Shown: positions 10,409 to 22,255 of the stretch, piece after piece
How the letters are laid out: the number at the start of each line of letters is the position of its first letter
How positions within the stretch are numbered: the stretch's first letter is position 1
Source of the DNA: Onchidella celtica
Lineage: Eukaryota; Mollusca; Gastropoda; Systellommatophora; Onchidiidae
Direction of reading: 5' to 3'
Assembly (NCBI GenBank): GCA_963931925.1
Contig: OZ007567.1
Span: 83,340,677 to 83,404,676, forward strand
Length of the DNA stretch: 64,000 bases
The notes under the pieces: model-generated
What the model was told of the DNA's origin: nothing
Databases searched by the model: none
What the model saw: only the letters and a program-made list of their open reading frames with translations
Position numbers and translations under genes: made by a program

Positions 10409-10863
10409 GTAAGACATGGTCATTTGAATAGCCAGGTGGCGAATGTTCGTGTTATTTACTGTACACTCTTTTAAATCAAAAACGGAAATTAGAGGAGCTA
10501 AAGTGAAATGTTGAATGGATTAATTTTGAAAAATAATGATTACCACTACCTGGTTTTCAGCCAGCAAAATACAGGTGGGCTTTTGTGAAGTAACAGTAAT
10601 GTATGAGTTGTATCTCGAAAAGGAAGGAGGCTAAAGTTGAATCAGCTGGTAGGCCTCGAACGATAATTTCTGATGTGATTTTCTTTTTGTTTCTTTGTAA
10701 CACTACTGGTCACGTTTGTTGTCTGATAACCTGTTGTTCGTGATGCGTCTGGCTATTTTACTGGAGTTTGCTACAAGTGTGAAGACGTGTGATTGTTTTA
10801 TAATCTTAAGCATCTCTCATCATCTTTAATGGACATTTGCTTGTTCTGTTTGCTCATGTCAAG

Positions 10864-10959
10864 GATCAAAGACATTCTTTACTGTAACTACGCGCTTATT
10901 TCTGACCGCTGCGGATGGTTGGGTACATCTTGGAGCTGACTTCCTTGCACCAAATAGAT
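10864..10959 (+). CDS. GH10 gene 1, CBM exon 3
   Basis: 96 bp between CAAG| and |GTAAGT, encoding SKTFFTVTTRLFLTAADGW and then VHLGADFLAPNR. It matches paralog exon 60205-60300 (ADGWVELSADFITPNR) in length and phase. The next intron (10960-11753) has no recognisable element. Confidence 0.9.
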
Positions 10960-11753
10960 GTAAGTATACTTTCATCATAGGGCTCCAGCGAGAAAAGTAT
11001 GCAATCTTGCAACAGTTTTGTTCTTAAGTGGAGGCTTCCCAACGGGAATAAAGTCATTCTAAAACAATATGGAATACAAACTGGATTAAAGTATAATTTG
11101 TGGTTTCGTAAAATGCAAGTTGTTGCTTTGTTGTTTTCGTTTTAGTAAAAGAAACAATTTCCTTCCACGGTTGCGTATGTCTTCAATGAAAATGAGTTTG
11201 CGTTCATAATTCTCATGAGACTGCACTCTGCTTTTTCTTCTTTTTTTTTGTTGTCAGTATCAACCCCACCCCAAAAAACAAACAAACAAATAGCAACTAT
11301 ACAACATTCTGACTGAATCCAATTCCGTGCCTTAATGTATCGATTTTATTATTTGACATCAGCTGATAACTACTCTCTCAAAATGATGCTTTTTCCTGAT
11401 AAGTAACAATTACATGATATGCCTTTAATTATTCCTGGCGAATGTATTCAAACGTTTCATATGACCTACAACGCTGTATATGAGGAAACCGAACAATTAT
11501 TGTCTCTGTTTGATCTCTAGCTGAATGTGTTTCTATAACAGAACATGAGAAATATCGTTATGCCATTGATAATAATTAATGAAGGCATATAAAATAATGA
11601 AAAATAAACAAATCAACAAATGAAATACATGTACATGTAATATAAAATGACTGACATAATAATTAGTATACTTGATTGCATGAAACTGACAAGATGATCG
11701 ACGGATATGCAAGAATGAGAATGAAAACCACTATTCATTGAAATTATTTTCAG

Positions 11754-11910
11754 CGTACAGCCAAGCCAAACTATACATGGAAGGTTTCCATCCAATGGTC
11801 CAGTTCTATTTTGATAGTGCATCGCTTCAAGAGGAACCAGAAAATCTTGCATGGGAAAGCGAGGCCAACCAGAGAATTGAACAGCTGAGGAAAAGTAACT
11901 TACACTTAAC
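11754..11910 (+). CDS. GH10 gene 1, end of CBM and linker into GH10
   Basis: 157 bp. It reads YFDSASLQEEPENL, then EANQRIEQLRKSNLHLT. The RIEQLRK phrase is the usual link from CBM4/9 to the GH10 barrel. The paralog exon 62142-62298 has the same length and phase. Confidence 0.9.
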
Positions 11911-11960
11911 GTGAGTCGCATTTGAGGTATTGATCTAGGGAAATGTGGGGAGTCAAAGCA

Positions 11961-12112
11961 TCTCTCTCTCTCTCTCTCTCTTTCTCTTTCTCTCTCGCTT
12001 TGCGTGTGTGTTGTCTTTCTTTCTCTCTCTCTCTCTCTTTGCTTGCGCGTTGTCTTCCTCTCTCTCTGCCTCTCTCTCTCTCTCTCTCTCTCCCTCTCTC
12101 TCTCTCCCTCTT
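11961..12112. repeat. (TC)n microsatellite, imperfect
   Basis: About 150 bp of TC/TTTC repeats within the intron 11911-12501. The long frames on both strands here are low-complexity artefacts. Confidence 0.9.
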
Positions 12113-12501
12113 TCACACCCTCACGTATGATTAGCGTTACATATAGTGACCACAAGATGGCCATGATAGGTGTGGACCAATACAAAGATTCAGAGGAGTG
12201 CGGTAAAACAGCCAAGGTGAATATAATATTCCACCTTCTATGTGGGGTGAGCTTAAGAGTATAATAATGACTAATCATGACATACAGCGCCACAAAGCAC
12301 ATCGTGGGATCATGGGTGATTTTCACTCATTTCGATTACTTTTTGTATATTTCACCGTTTTCATTCATAAAGAACCCCTCTCCCCATTTGTTTGTTGTTG
12401 TTTTGGTTTGTTTTGTTTCAATATCTCACCTCACTATTCCCCTGATGATAGCAAGGACGCACTGCATTGTGAGATGTCTATTATTAACTTCTACATTGCA
12501 G

Positions 12502-12547
12502 GTTTAACGTTGGGTCCAACTTCGATGTCAACGACAAAGAGGTTCAA
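12502..12547 (+). CDS. GH10 gene 1, short exon at start of GH10 domain
   Basis: 46 bp after TTGCAG, encoding FNVGSNFDVNDKEVQ, donor CAA|GTAAGT. Phases fit both neighbours (2 in, 0 out). Confidence 0.82.
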
Positions 12548-12830
12548 GTAAGTCGTAATGTCTTTATTCAAGGTCGATGTCCAACACGTAGGTTTTGAAT
12601 GTAGTTAAGGCGGCTATACTATGTGTCGGTAGGTAATAATGTATATAGATGTATGTATATTATGTGTTTTTATGTACGCAGGCGTGCGAGAGTGCATGCA
12701 TTCGTGAACATCAGCTGTGCTCGCTGCATTCTGCATTAACTATGCCAGCGGTTTACGTGCAAATATTATTGTGTAAGACAAATTATGTTCTGATGCGAAA
12801 ATTCATAGCATTCCTTCTTTTATGCGATAG

Positions 12831-12986
12831 ATCGACCACACCCGACACCAGTTTGGCTTTGGTTCTATGGTCCGCGCAGACAACATGATCGAGCCAGACT
12901 TTCGTCAGTATCAGGACATTGTGTATTACATGTTTAACTAGGCAACAATACAAGATTACAAGTGGAAATATAACAGAGGAAACAGA
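12831..12986 (+). CDS. GH10 gene 1, exon with in-frame TAG
   Basis: The exon reads IDHTRHQFGFGSMVRADNMI, then YYMFN, TAG (12939-12941), ATIQDYKWKYNRGNR and donor AGA|GTAGGA. The GH10 family has FNWA at this site, so TAG most likely replaces TGG by one transition. Downstream codons remain in frame with the next exon (TNPVYTAAVAATDAL), which supports a genuine exon carrying a nonsense change. Confidence 0.85.
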
Positions 12987-13363
12987 GTAGGAACCATAAT
13001 TATGTCTTATTTCTCTTTATTGCCATGGCACCAGTTCACAGTATGCAGCCCAGCTAATTCATCTCTCTTTTATTACTCAAATTCAGAAAAATCTCATTTT
13101 TCTTCTTTCTTTTGTGTAATAAAATGTATTACGAAATCCAAATATTGAAGTACCTTTCATACCCACATTGATTTCGAAACTTAATTCATCTGTTAAAAAT
13201 ATACTCACTGTAGTCCCCACTAAAATCATACATAATCCTCATCACAAGAAACATGTTTGCCACATCGCTGAGTGGATCCTTTCACGACATCATTATCTCT
13301 AAGAAGTTAAAATAATAATCATTTCATTACTAACTTGAAAACGTTTGCTTCTATTTTCACCAG

Positions 13364-13419
13364 ACCAACCCGGTCTATACTGCGGCCGTAGCTGCAACTG
13401 ATGCGCTCTTAAAACACGG
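13364..13419 (+). CDS. GH10 gene 1, exon TNPVYTAAVAATDALLKHG
   Basis: 56 bp after TTCACCAG. It encodes the helix leading to the GH10 strand VRGH in the next exon, donor CACGG|GTAAAC. The following intron is 5.8 kb because of the nested hAT and Harbinger elements. Confidence 0.88.
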
Positions 13420-13833
13420 GTAAACACCTTCATTTCCGTGATTTGTCTGGGGTTAAATTTAGTTCATACTGACCAGGATTATTTTTTGTTTTGGTTATTT
13501 TGCTAAACGAACGAGACACGTTCGCAATTTTTCTTACATACCAGGCGTACTGTGTAGTGGACGAAATTTCCCATTGAAAATAGACTACGGGCAGGGCTGG
13601 ACTAACCATTAAGCAAAATAAGCGCGTGCTTTAAGGCCTGTGTCCACTATTACGATATCAGAATTCTGATTTCCCCTCAAAACTTTGCAGAAAGTCCGTT
13701 GCGTTTACACAATTACAAAATCAGAACGAAACTGCGTGCTTTCTGCTTTCTGTTCTGATTTCCCCTCCGAATTCGAAAATAGAACTGTTTCTATTTTCTG
13801 TTCTGATTTCGGAATCCTTGACCCAGCTTTAAA

Positions 13834-16800
13834 ATGGCGCTGAGGCTAACAGTGACGGAGAACTTCATCTATTTGTTCGAATATGAACCAGTCTTATGGG
13901 ACACAAAATCTTCTAATTATCAGAATAAAGATGCCAGGAATGCGGCCCTGGAACGTATTGCAAGAGCTCTTGGGCTAGAAGAAAACGGTAAGTTCATACA
14001 TCAATCATGAATTAGGCAGCACCTATCTGTGTCAGTTTTCGGACTGTCTTAGTTTTCGGGAGTGACTTTGGTTGTGTTAGAATTGTCATTACAGTATTGT
14101 ATTTGTGGGTATGACTGATTGCCTAAGTATGAATTATGCATTGTTCTTCAGTGAAGAGTGTAATTAAGTGCTTTTTTAAATGGTTTTGACCCCGTATCAT
14201 GACTAGTAGTAGTAGACTCTAGTAGTACTAGTAGAGACGAGCACGAGATCTAGATCTAGTTACTGGATAGATCTACTATCATCTAGCAGGAATACACGAG
14301 TGTTGGACAATCATTCTCGTAACTACCTACTTCGTGTGACTTGTGCTGTGCTACGATCCCACTGCTTTGCTGATACAGTATAGCTCCAACCAGTAAACAA
14401 AAGCATGAACAACTATTGGGGCTCTTTCAGCAGATCACCAGATGGACAGATTGACCATCCACCACCCCAGGAGAAGGAGTTCATGTATTTATAAACGTCT
14501 ATCCCATCCAAGGCTGGGTTATTCCATCAAGTAATGCTTTTCTTAAAAGTGTAGGAATGAAGATGCAACTGCTTTAAGTTTTTAAACTTTTCAATAAATA
14601 ATTCGGCACATAAACCTCATTATATTCTTGTGTATTATCGTTACAGGAGATGCTGTCAAGTCAATAAAAGAGCGAATAAAGCAACTTCGCAGTACATTTA
14701 CAAAAGAGCTGAGGGCTGTTCGTGACAGCAAAAGAAGTGGAGCCGGAACTGCCGATGTTCATGTGCCGAAGTGGAGGTGGTTCAGCAAACTGCATTTTCT
14801 TGAGCCACATGTGTCAATCAGGAGCGGTCTAAATAATTTAAATGTATTGTAAGTAGCATTGATCCAGAATGTTTTTTGCTCCACCTGAATGGTGCGTGCT
14901 TTCGATGTCGTCAGCGCTAATGTGATGTTCAGCAAATCCATTGTTTATTTGTGATACCAAATCTTTATTAACGTGGTTCTAGCTAGAACAATACCAATTT
15001 GTGTGATGAATTTACTAAGATTAAACTTAAACGACACTTCTCTGTCGTATGTATTTCATTTTTCACTGAGAGATTTTAGTTCATATTTAACTGAAACAAA
15101 GGAGTGAAATAAATTCTAATTTGTTTATTGGAGCTATCATATAGTTGAACATGAAACCCCCAAATGTGTGGCTTTTGAAAAAAAAAATCAATGAGGTATC
15201 TTTAGTTTTCTCTTTTAATTTTTTTCTTTGGGCCTTTGTTTTCAAAACGTGTAATGAAAGTTGCTAATTCTGACAGACTTTATTTTTATTTTGGTTATTG
15301 TGGTTAAGTTAGTACGTCATGTATGTTATCAAATTTAATGAGTTTGGGAACTGGATATAAAATATGTTATCTAGATCTAGTCCCATGATCTGGATGTGTG
15401 TCATTATTGTCATGTATTGGTATTTAATGTATTGTAATTTAACGCTGTGATTTTGGTAAACAGTAATCTGGACCCTTGATATAAAATAATTTTTGGAGAT
15501 TCACAAACAACAACCAACTTTGTACAAATTAGTATAGTTTTTAATACATTATACAGAACTTAATACAGGACATAGAGTGGCAAAAGATTAAAATAGAAAA
15601 ATAGAAATAACTCACTGTCTTGGCACAATTTGTTAAGAATATGAAGTTCACCATTTTATTACTTGAAAAAAAACAATTTAAAGCAAAAAAAAAAAAACAC
15701 TTGACTTTTTGGCATGCTTACATTTGCACACACAAGGCAATTTAGCAGTCCCGAAAAGATATACTAGACATGTAAATGTGGGCAGAAGAAAATTTATTTA
15801 TTCTTTGAGGGAAGGTTAAACTGCCATTGCACACTGCCAACACTGTTGAAATAATTGGCAAAAATCTCTCTCACACCTCTTGCATCAGCCCCACTCCTGT
15901 TTCCTCCTTGACTTTGTATGCATCTTAAATTATTATCATTAAGCTTATGGTCTATTCCTGTTGAATAAGCCATATCCATCTCCTTCATCAGATAATTATG
16001 AAGGGCAAGGGCTGCCAATGTTACATTTGTTGCCTTTTCAGGGCCCAGCGAAATGGTCGTTTGAAAGACTGCAAACCGCTGTACCATGATGCCAAATGCA
16101 TTTTCTGCGCAGCGGCGCGCCCTTGATAGCCTGTAGTCAAAGATGCGTCTCCTTTCTCTTTCCTGTTGTGGTACATCATACCTCTCGGGAAAAGGTTTCA
16201 GCAAATAGGGTTTAAGTGGGAATGCATCATCACCCACAATTACAAACGGTGACGGACAGTCAGTCCCTGGGAGGGGCTTGGCAGGAGGAACATGTAGGGT
16301 TCCAGTTTCCAGTCGTTTAAAGAGTGGTGAGTCCCTGAAGACTCCAGCATCCCCCGATCTGCCATTGGCCCCCACATCCACATAAATAAATTTATAACTG
16401 CTGTCAACCAGTGCCAACAGAATAATACTATGAAAATGTTTGTAGTTATAGAAGACAGAACCTTGTCCTGTTGGTGCCTTCAGAGCTATATGTTTCCCAT
16501 CAATGGCCCCTAAACAGTTGGGAAAGTTCCACCTCCTCTCAAAGCCTTCAGCAATTTTCTGCCAGTCTTCCTCTGTCCGCGGAGTCTGTGAATAAAGAAT
16601 ATAAAACTGTATAGTGTAATAAATTGTATTTTTATTGTTGTGGGTGGTTTTTTTTGTTTTTTTTTTCAAAGCTAACCATATTAGATCTACAATGTATTAT
16701 TTTATTCAAACCAAACATTAAGAATGGATGACTTTCTATTTCCAGCCCCCTGCACAAAATCCCACCACCAGTCAAGCTATCCAACAAGACATTTTGAATT

Positions 16801-17168
16801 TAGGAGAGAGTGAACCTTCACCTGCGGGGTCATCCCCACTCCTTTTTGGAGAGGACATAGTGTCTACAATGGCCATCACGAATGAGGAGGGGGATATTTT
16901 AAATCTTGAGACGACTGGTGAGGGAGCAGCTACTCCAGGCAAGACAAGAAAAAGGCAGCGGGAGCCTTCTCCCGATTACGCGACTGAAATTTTAAAAGAG
17001 ATATACCAGAAAAGGCAGCAGAAGGCACAGAATAAGTCATCCAGACATTATTATTTTGCAATGGACATGTGTGTCCAACTTGATGCCATGGACCAACGAA
17101 AGGCCATGGCATTAAGAAGAGAAATTACGAAGCTCATGCTGGAGTACACAGCTGATGATGCTGAGTAA
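13834..17168 (+). CDS. Harbinger accessory protein, MADF/BESS-like, three exons
   Basis: Exon 1 (13834-13987) starts MALRLTVTENFIYLFEYEP with YLWD-like spacing (EPVLWDTKSSNYQNKDAR) typical of the MADF DNA-binding fold. Exon 2 (14647-14848) continues SIKERIKQLRSTFTKELR to KWRWFSKLHFLEPH. Exon 3 ends at the TGA/TAA side with a basic and acidic tail (QREPSPDYATEILKEIYQKR ... DDAE, stop 17168), BESS-like in position. The exon 3 acceptor is uncertain: AG at 16770-16771 keeps the phase, whereas the nearer AG at 16744 does not. Such proteins bind transposon ends and carry the transposase to the nucleus. About 250 residues in total. Confidence 0.75.
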
Positions 17169-18307
17169 GAAAATTAAAAATTGAACATTGACAAGATTGC
17201 TATTTGAGTCATTTTGTTTCCTAGCTACATTTGTTTGTTGTTGTTTCTTTTTTTTTTCAATTTTCTCTGCCAGTTTCTTTTCCTTTCTTTTTCTCACCTT
17301 CCTCACTTTTGATGTTGATGGTCTGTGAGTGTGAGAGTCTCATGTGACAAGACACACTGTTATTGTTAGTAGTATTATTTGGCATACAGGTTATCTCTTG
17401 GGAATATTATGGTAAATGGTAGTTACAATAAAGTGAAACTGATGTCATTTTCCCTCTACCATTGCATTTTATACAATATATATTAAAAAAAATAACATTC
17501 AATAAACTAAAAACATTATAGCAAGGCTCATTGACAAACATAATTATTTCAAGTAGAAGTGATATAAAGTATTACTTGATACTGCTGAGAGTGCATTTTC
17601 TGATAATTTTTTTTCTAAAAGTAAAAGGTAAAAGATATGCCCTTCACATAGAACCACATACCTGAAGATACTTCTCTTTTAGGACATCATAGATTGCAAT
17701 ACGTTTCATGCACTATCCTGGAAATTGTACATGGAGGAATCCTGTATAAATATTGCAGATTGCGAAACTTGCTGCCTGCAGAAAAAAACAACAACAGAAA
17801 CATGCATGAAACTGAAGAAATAATCAGATATTTTGCAACAACAATTTATGATTATGACTATACTCTAAAATAAATTAATGTCATATCATTATTTACACGA
17901 ACAAATTAACAAACGGACTAAATCAAACTGCATTAGGCAGCCACATACATTGAGTGTTTACCTGAGGCCAAAAAACTCAGAGTCAGTGCCAGTCGCTCCC
18001 CAGGTGGTATTGCTTCCCTCATATGCGTATTTTGTCGCTTGATGAGAGGTGTTACAAGTTCCAAAAGCACTTCAAAGTGGCACAGATCCATCCTCAGAAA
18101 CGAGGTGTATGTGGGTGGGTCTTCAGCAGCCAATTCCTTTAAAAGATTGGTGTAAGCACCATAGTTTTCACGACGCTGAATCCATGGACGAACCCATACA
18201 CTGCGTCTTCTTTTCTTCTTCTTTTGCCGTGATTCGATATGTTTCAGGGCTAGCAGAGTCTCAAATAAATCGTCATCATCACTGTCAGAACTGTAAGCGG
18301 ACGCCAT
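15794..18307 (-). pseudogene. Harbinger DDE transposase (HARBI1-like), one frameshift
   Basis: Three exons on the minus strand. Exon 1 (18307-17962) is an acidic N-terminus followed by KKKKRRRSVWVRPW and a helix-rich DNA-binding part. Exon 2 (17775-17662) reads FRNLQYLYRIPPCTISRIV and ends DVLKEKYLQ. Exon 3 (16585-15794) is the DDE_4 core with CLGAIDGKH, VGDDAFPL and AENAFGIM giving D, D and E. In exon 2 the two ends are in different frames: the shift lies near 17700 (around GAAACGTATTGC), consistent with loss of two bases or gain of one. If real, the protein is not made in full length. Exon 3 lies inside intron 2 of the MADF gene, and MADF exon 3 lies inside intron 2 of this gene. Confidence 0.85.
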
Positions 18308-19265
18308 TTTGGAGATGTTATTCTGATCAGAATTCTGACATCATAATAGTGGACACACCCTCCGAAATCAGAACAGAAATCAGAAAGTTCAGATTCTGCA
18401 TCTGACTTTCTGATTTCTTCTCCTGCAGAATTCTGATCAGAATTCTGATATCGTAATAGTGGACACAGGCCTTTATCAAGAGAGGGGGGGGGGGGGGTTG
18501 CACTACAGAAATTTCCCTTTGCCGAATACATTATGGACCATAGTGCATAACTGCAGATGGTACAGCTGAACCAGGGTCCACTAAGAGATGTTCCACAAAT
18601 AAATGAAGAAATTAAAGTATTGGCTGGCGTATAAGACTCGCTGTTTTATTTTTAAATGTCCGCGTCCGTGTTGAGAAGGCTTCAGCGTTGGCAGTATGTC
18701 ATATAGGCCTACAGTATATGGGGGCACCAAAATCTTTTAAGTGCTTAGGACCTCTAAAGGTCTTGATCCGGCCCTGTCTACGGGGCCCTAGTTGGACAAT
18801 TTATTTAGTGATTGCAAAGCTCAAAATTGGCCACGCTCCTTCCGGAAAATGGAAGGGAAATAGTCATTTTCTTGAAATTATGAAGAATTCGATAAATGGG
18901 CATCAGCGTTGTTATGAGCTGAATTTGCAAAGTAAATTCAAGTCCTGTTTTCTAAAAAATGTAAAATCATGACGAGGAAAATGTGTGTACTGTACTTTTT
19001 ACTTATTTTTTTTAAAGCAGCATTCATGAGAAAGATACAAGCATAAATTATCCCTGCTAGCATTTCCAAAATGTCATTTCATTGCATCCTGATGACACCG
19101 ACTGTAAAGGATAGCTGAAAATTGACATGTAGAGCGGTCTCTCCGTTATGCGCCTTCTTCGTTTTTCAAATAATGCGTCCCTGATATCATCATGACATTC
19201 AAGCACCAGATTTCAGGTAGCGGGGCGGGATTGTTAATTTATTGACTCTAAATATTCTCGTCCAG

Positions 19266-19403
19266 GCTGAAAGTGCGAGGACACTGCATGTTCTGGGCAG
19301 TGGATAAACATGTGCCTGATTATGCAAAGTACCTAAATGGATCTGCCCTCAAATCTGAAGTAGACGGTCACATCAAGTATATGACCAACATAACCAAAGG
19401 GAA
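19266..19403 (+). CDS. GH10 gene 1, exon with VRGH strand
   Basis: 138 bp after GTCCAG. It reads LKVRGHCMFWAVDKHVPDY and ends at YMTNITKGK. VRGHxxxW is a GH10 substrate-binding signature. The flanking introns (to 18777 upstream and 19404-20136) have no recognisable content. Confidence 0.93.
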
Positions 19404-20136
19404 GTAAGTATGGAAGAAAACGCAATTACTAGGGTACAACTTTGTTTCAGAATAGTGAACAGTTCCATATCTTCATGTGCGGAAGCTGGGTTTTGCGTAA
19501 CCTCATTCAGCAATATGTTTCAATTCGTAAATGTAATAACTGTTCCGAGCAAGCTCTAGGTAAATGAGAAACAGGGAGAAATTGTGCTGTCTGTCGCTTC
19601 TTTGGTTATTCTGAGACGTCATTGGTGAATCATTGTTATTCTCTGTGCATGTGTTCAGTTATCAGCCATTTCCCAAGGAGATCCAGATTACGTCTTAAAT
19701 TTAATTATAGTTCGTATTCATAACAGGACAAAGCATCATCGCAGTGACATAATCCCTGTTATTGCATGGTTCCGTAGGAATTTCAAAGTTTTGTAATGTT
19801 GACATGTCTCTGTATGTGCCTGACCGTTTATTCCCTGATATGATAGGATAAATATGAGGATTGGAACATTGTTTGGCTGTATCCCTAGATCATTAAACCT
19901 CATATTTGAAAAAAAAAAATACTGCTTAAAGCTACAGACTACCATTTCCAGAGCCGAAAAACTGTATTGGAACAACTCGTTTATTGCCCCCAAAAAACCA
20001 ACAACTAAAAAATGCAAAACTATTTATGATCAGAACTCAGGCTCCACGATTTGAACCGACATACGATTTTAGTAAGTCCAGTCTCGTTTGACAGCAAAAA
20101 TTGAAACAAGCTCTAAACTTTTCTATTATTCCTCAG

Positions 20137-20308
20137 ATTATCCCACTGGGATGTCAACAATGAACTTCTCCATGGCCATTTCTTTGAGACAGGCACTGGA
20201 GATCCAAAGTTCAGTGAACACATGTTCCGTACCGTCCATGCTGCTGACCATGGACCAAGTCTCTTTCTCAATGATTATAATGTAGTGGCTGGTGGTCAGT
20301 CCACATTG
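20137..20308 (+). CDS. GH10 gene 1, acid/base exon
   Basis: 172 bp after TTCCTCAG. HWDVNNELLHG contains the catalytic acid/base Glu (WDVxNE in the family), followed by HMFRTVHAADHGPSLFLNDY. Donor TTG|GTAAAG. Intron 20309-21136 is unremarkable. Confidence 0.95.
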
Positions 20309-21136
20309 GTAAAGATCTATCCATCTTAAAAGTTCCAGTGATTGAATGCCAACCATTTTCAATTGCCTATTTATGTCTAGTTGAACTTGATTTAAACACG
20401 TTTATACTCATTCACAAAACTCTTTTCCAATCCATACAAAAGAACTTTCGAGAATTTCACCAGTGTGATAAAATTTAATACGGAACTATTCAATTCTATT
20501 TGTGAAAGTTAGAACCTCTGAAGATAAAACATAAATAAACCGTGAAAGGAGCAAAGTGGCCGTTATCGTGCCGACGCGCAGTAAAAGCCCAACTCAAACT
20601 CTAGTTGATGTCTTCGTGTGTCGGCCACAGTGACTCGTCTTCCAACACTCAGTCTTTCCCACACATGTACGTCAGCATAACGCAATGAGTCAAGTCTGTT
20701 TTGTCTCAGTTTTGTGGACTATGTGGGTTAAACGGGTCCCGGCTCACTAGCGACACTGAAACGTGGCTGTCCCGCGATTGATTCAAATTAAGGTCCAAGT
20801 CTGAATCAGAACCCACGCAGACCGACGTTACAGTGTTTTACTAGCTGGACGGTACATTCCCTGCTATCTTAAAATCCTGGATACAGCCATAGCAGAATAC
20901 AAGAGTAGTTCAGTAGGAGTGTAAGTTAGTAACTATATACGGAAACTTAAAGATTACAAAAAGGCGGAGAAAAATATGACTGAGAGGTAGTGGAGGATGA
21001 CATTATAGTAATGTCCAGAAAAGTGGAGCAATTTTGTTTACAACGGCAATTTTAATAAGTCAACAAACAAAAAGACAAAACATAAACGGCAGTAGCACAA
21101 CGGCATTGGTTCTTATCCAACCCGTTTTTCCCCCAG

Positions 21137-21247
21137 TCTTATTTGGAACAAATCCTGCAGATGAAATCAGCCAATGCTGGTTTGAAAGGCGTTGGAGTTC
21201 AAAGTCATTTTAAAGCTTTCATGGAACCGGATCCAACACTGGTGAAG
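21137..21247 (+). CDS. GH10 gene 1, exon GVGVQSHF
   Basis: 111 bp after TTTCCCCCAG. YLEQILQMKSANAGLKGVG leads to the GxQxH signature of GH10 strand 6 (VQSHF). Phase 0 on both sides. Confidence 0.93.
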
Positions 21248-21301
21248 GTACATGATTATTTATGTGGCAATTTGGGTGTTTTCGTTGTTCTTGTTGTTGG
21301 T

Positions 21302-21560
21302 GGTCATGTATATTCGACTTAACTTTCTTTTCAGTGATTTTTGGATTTTTTTTTATGTCGTTGTTCTTATTGTTTTTGGACATCTGTATTCGACTTAACT
21401 TTCTGTTAGTGATTTTTGGATTTTTGTTGTTGTTGCTGTTTTTGGCCATGTGTTTTCGACTTAACTTCCTGTTCAGTGGTTTGGGGAACTTTTTGTTGTT
21501 GTTGTTCTTCTTCTTTTTGTTTTTGGTGATCTATATTCGACTTAACTTTCTGTTCAGTGT
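21302..21560. repeat. Imperfect tandem repeat, about 75 bp, four units
   Basis: Four units share TATTCGACTTAACTTTCTGT and TCAGTGATTTTTGG, separated by TTG-rich spacers of variable length. It lies in intron 21248-22163, which otherwise shows nothing. Confidence 0.7.
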
Positions 21561-22163
21561 TCAGTTGAAGTGATTTGTACTCGGTTGAAGTAAATACGAC
21601 TCAGAGACCTCTTTCCTCGGCGAAGCCTCCGTGTGACTTTGGCTTAAGAGGTCGACTGTACCACTGTGACTATGATAGTGCCGTTAATGTTTTGTTTGTT
21701 TATGTAGGCACTGGGCCACATTAAGGATCCTCGCTCTCATTCTTTTTAATAAACATTAGGCCTCATTAATTACCTTCTCTCGTTCTGCTCTATGAGTAGT
21801 AATGAAGGGCCTCGTGTTTTTTTTTTAACACTAGCAAAGAAAACACGGGGTATTCAGTTAAATATGGTGTGCTCGTAGTGCGGGAATCATTATATAATTC
21901 GTGTAGCAGAATTGTCCATGTTAGACGCCGCCCCTTTTCTGTTTCAATTTGTCTACTGAAAAATCTCGCACGTCTTCATTTCTACCTTCTCTATCTGTGC
22001 CACGAATTTATTACAGTTTTGATTACCCGAGAAATCTGTTTAAACATCAATCTTCTACCTGTCTGTCATTCAGTTTGTCTGTCTGTGTGTCATTTGTTCA
22101 TTTTCTGGTTCTCACTGCTTACGCACTACCATTACTGGGTAAAATTGATTTTTTAACCTGTAG

Positions 22164-22255
22164 CATCGCCTAGACTTGCTGGCTCAGGCAGGACTACCAA
22201 TCTGGATCACGGAGCTGGACGTCACAACTTATGATGAGAAATCCCGAGCCGACTG
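22164..22255 (+). CDS. GH10 gene 1, nucleophile exon
   Basis: 92 bp after AACCTGTAG, encoding HRLDLLAQAGLP then WITELDVTTYDEKSRAD. WITELDV carries the catalytic nucleophile Glu. To join the next exon in frame (ADW-YEKAIRLYF) the donor must be TG|GCAAGT at 22256, a GC donor. The nearby GT at 22260 would lead into a stop. Confidence 0.92.

Larger units (their letters stand above)
13634..18472. mobile_element. PIF/Harbinger DNA transposon, nearly complete
   Basis: 4839 bp with 37-bp perfect terminal inverted repeats (13634-13670 and 18436-18472, beginning AGGCCTGTGTCCAC) and TTA target duplications (13631-13633 and 18473-18475). It carries a DDE transposase gene on the minus strand and a MADF/BESS-like gene on the plus strand, the usual two-protein set. 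A second, diverged copy of the terminal sequence lies at about 18315-18360. 17169-17661 is non-coding. Confidence 0.93.
13592..18776. mobile_element. Small hAT-like element, interrupted by Harbinger
   Basis: The left end CAGGGCTGGACTAA and the right end (reverse complement CAGGGCCGGATCAA) form short imperfect inverted repeats. They are flanked by 8-mers ACTACGGG (13584-13591) and TCTACGGG (18777-18784), as expected for hAT. Without the insert at 13634-18472 and one TTA it is about 343 bp and non-coding. The call rests on short matches only. Confidence 0.5.

Noticed and set aside
11613-12326. 237-codon minus-strand frame and several plus-strand frames
   Set aside because: They run through the (TC)n microsatellite and over real GH10 exons; composition is RERERE or SLSLSL without family motifs.
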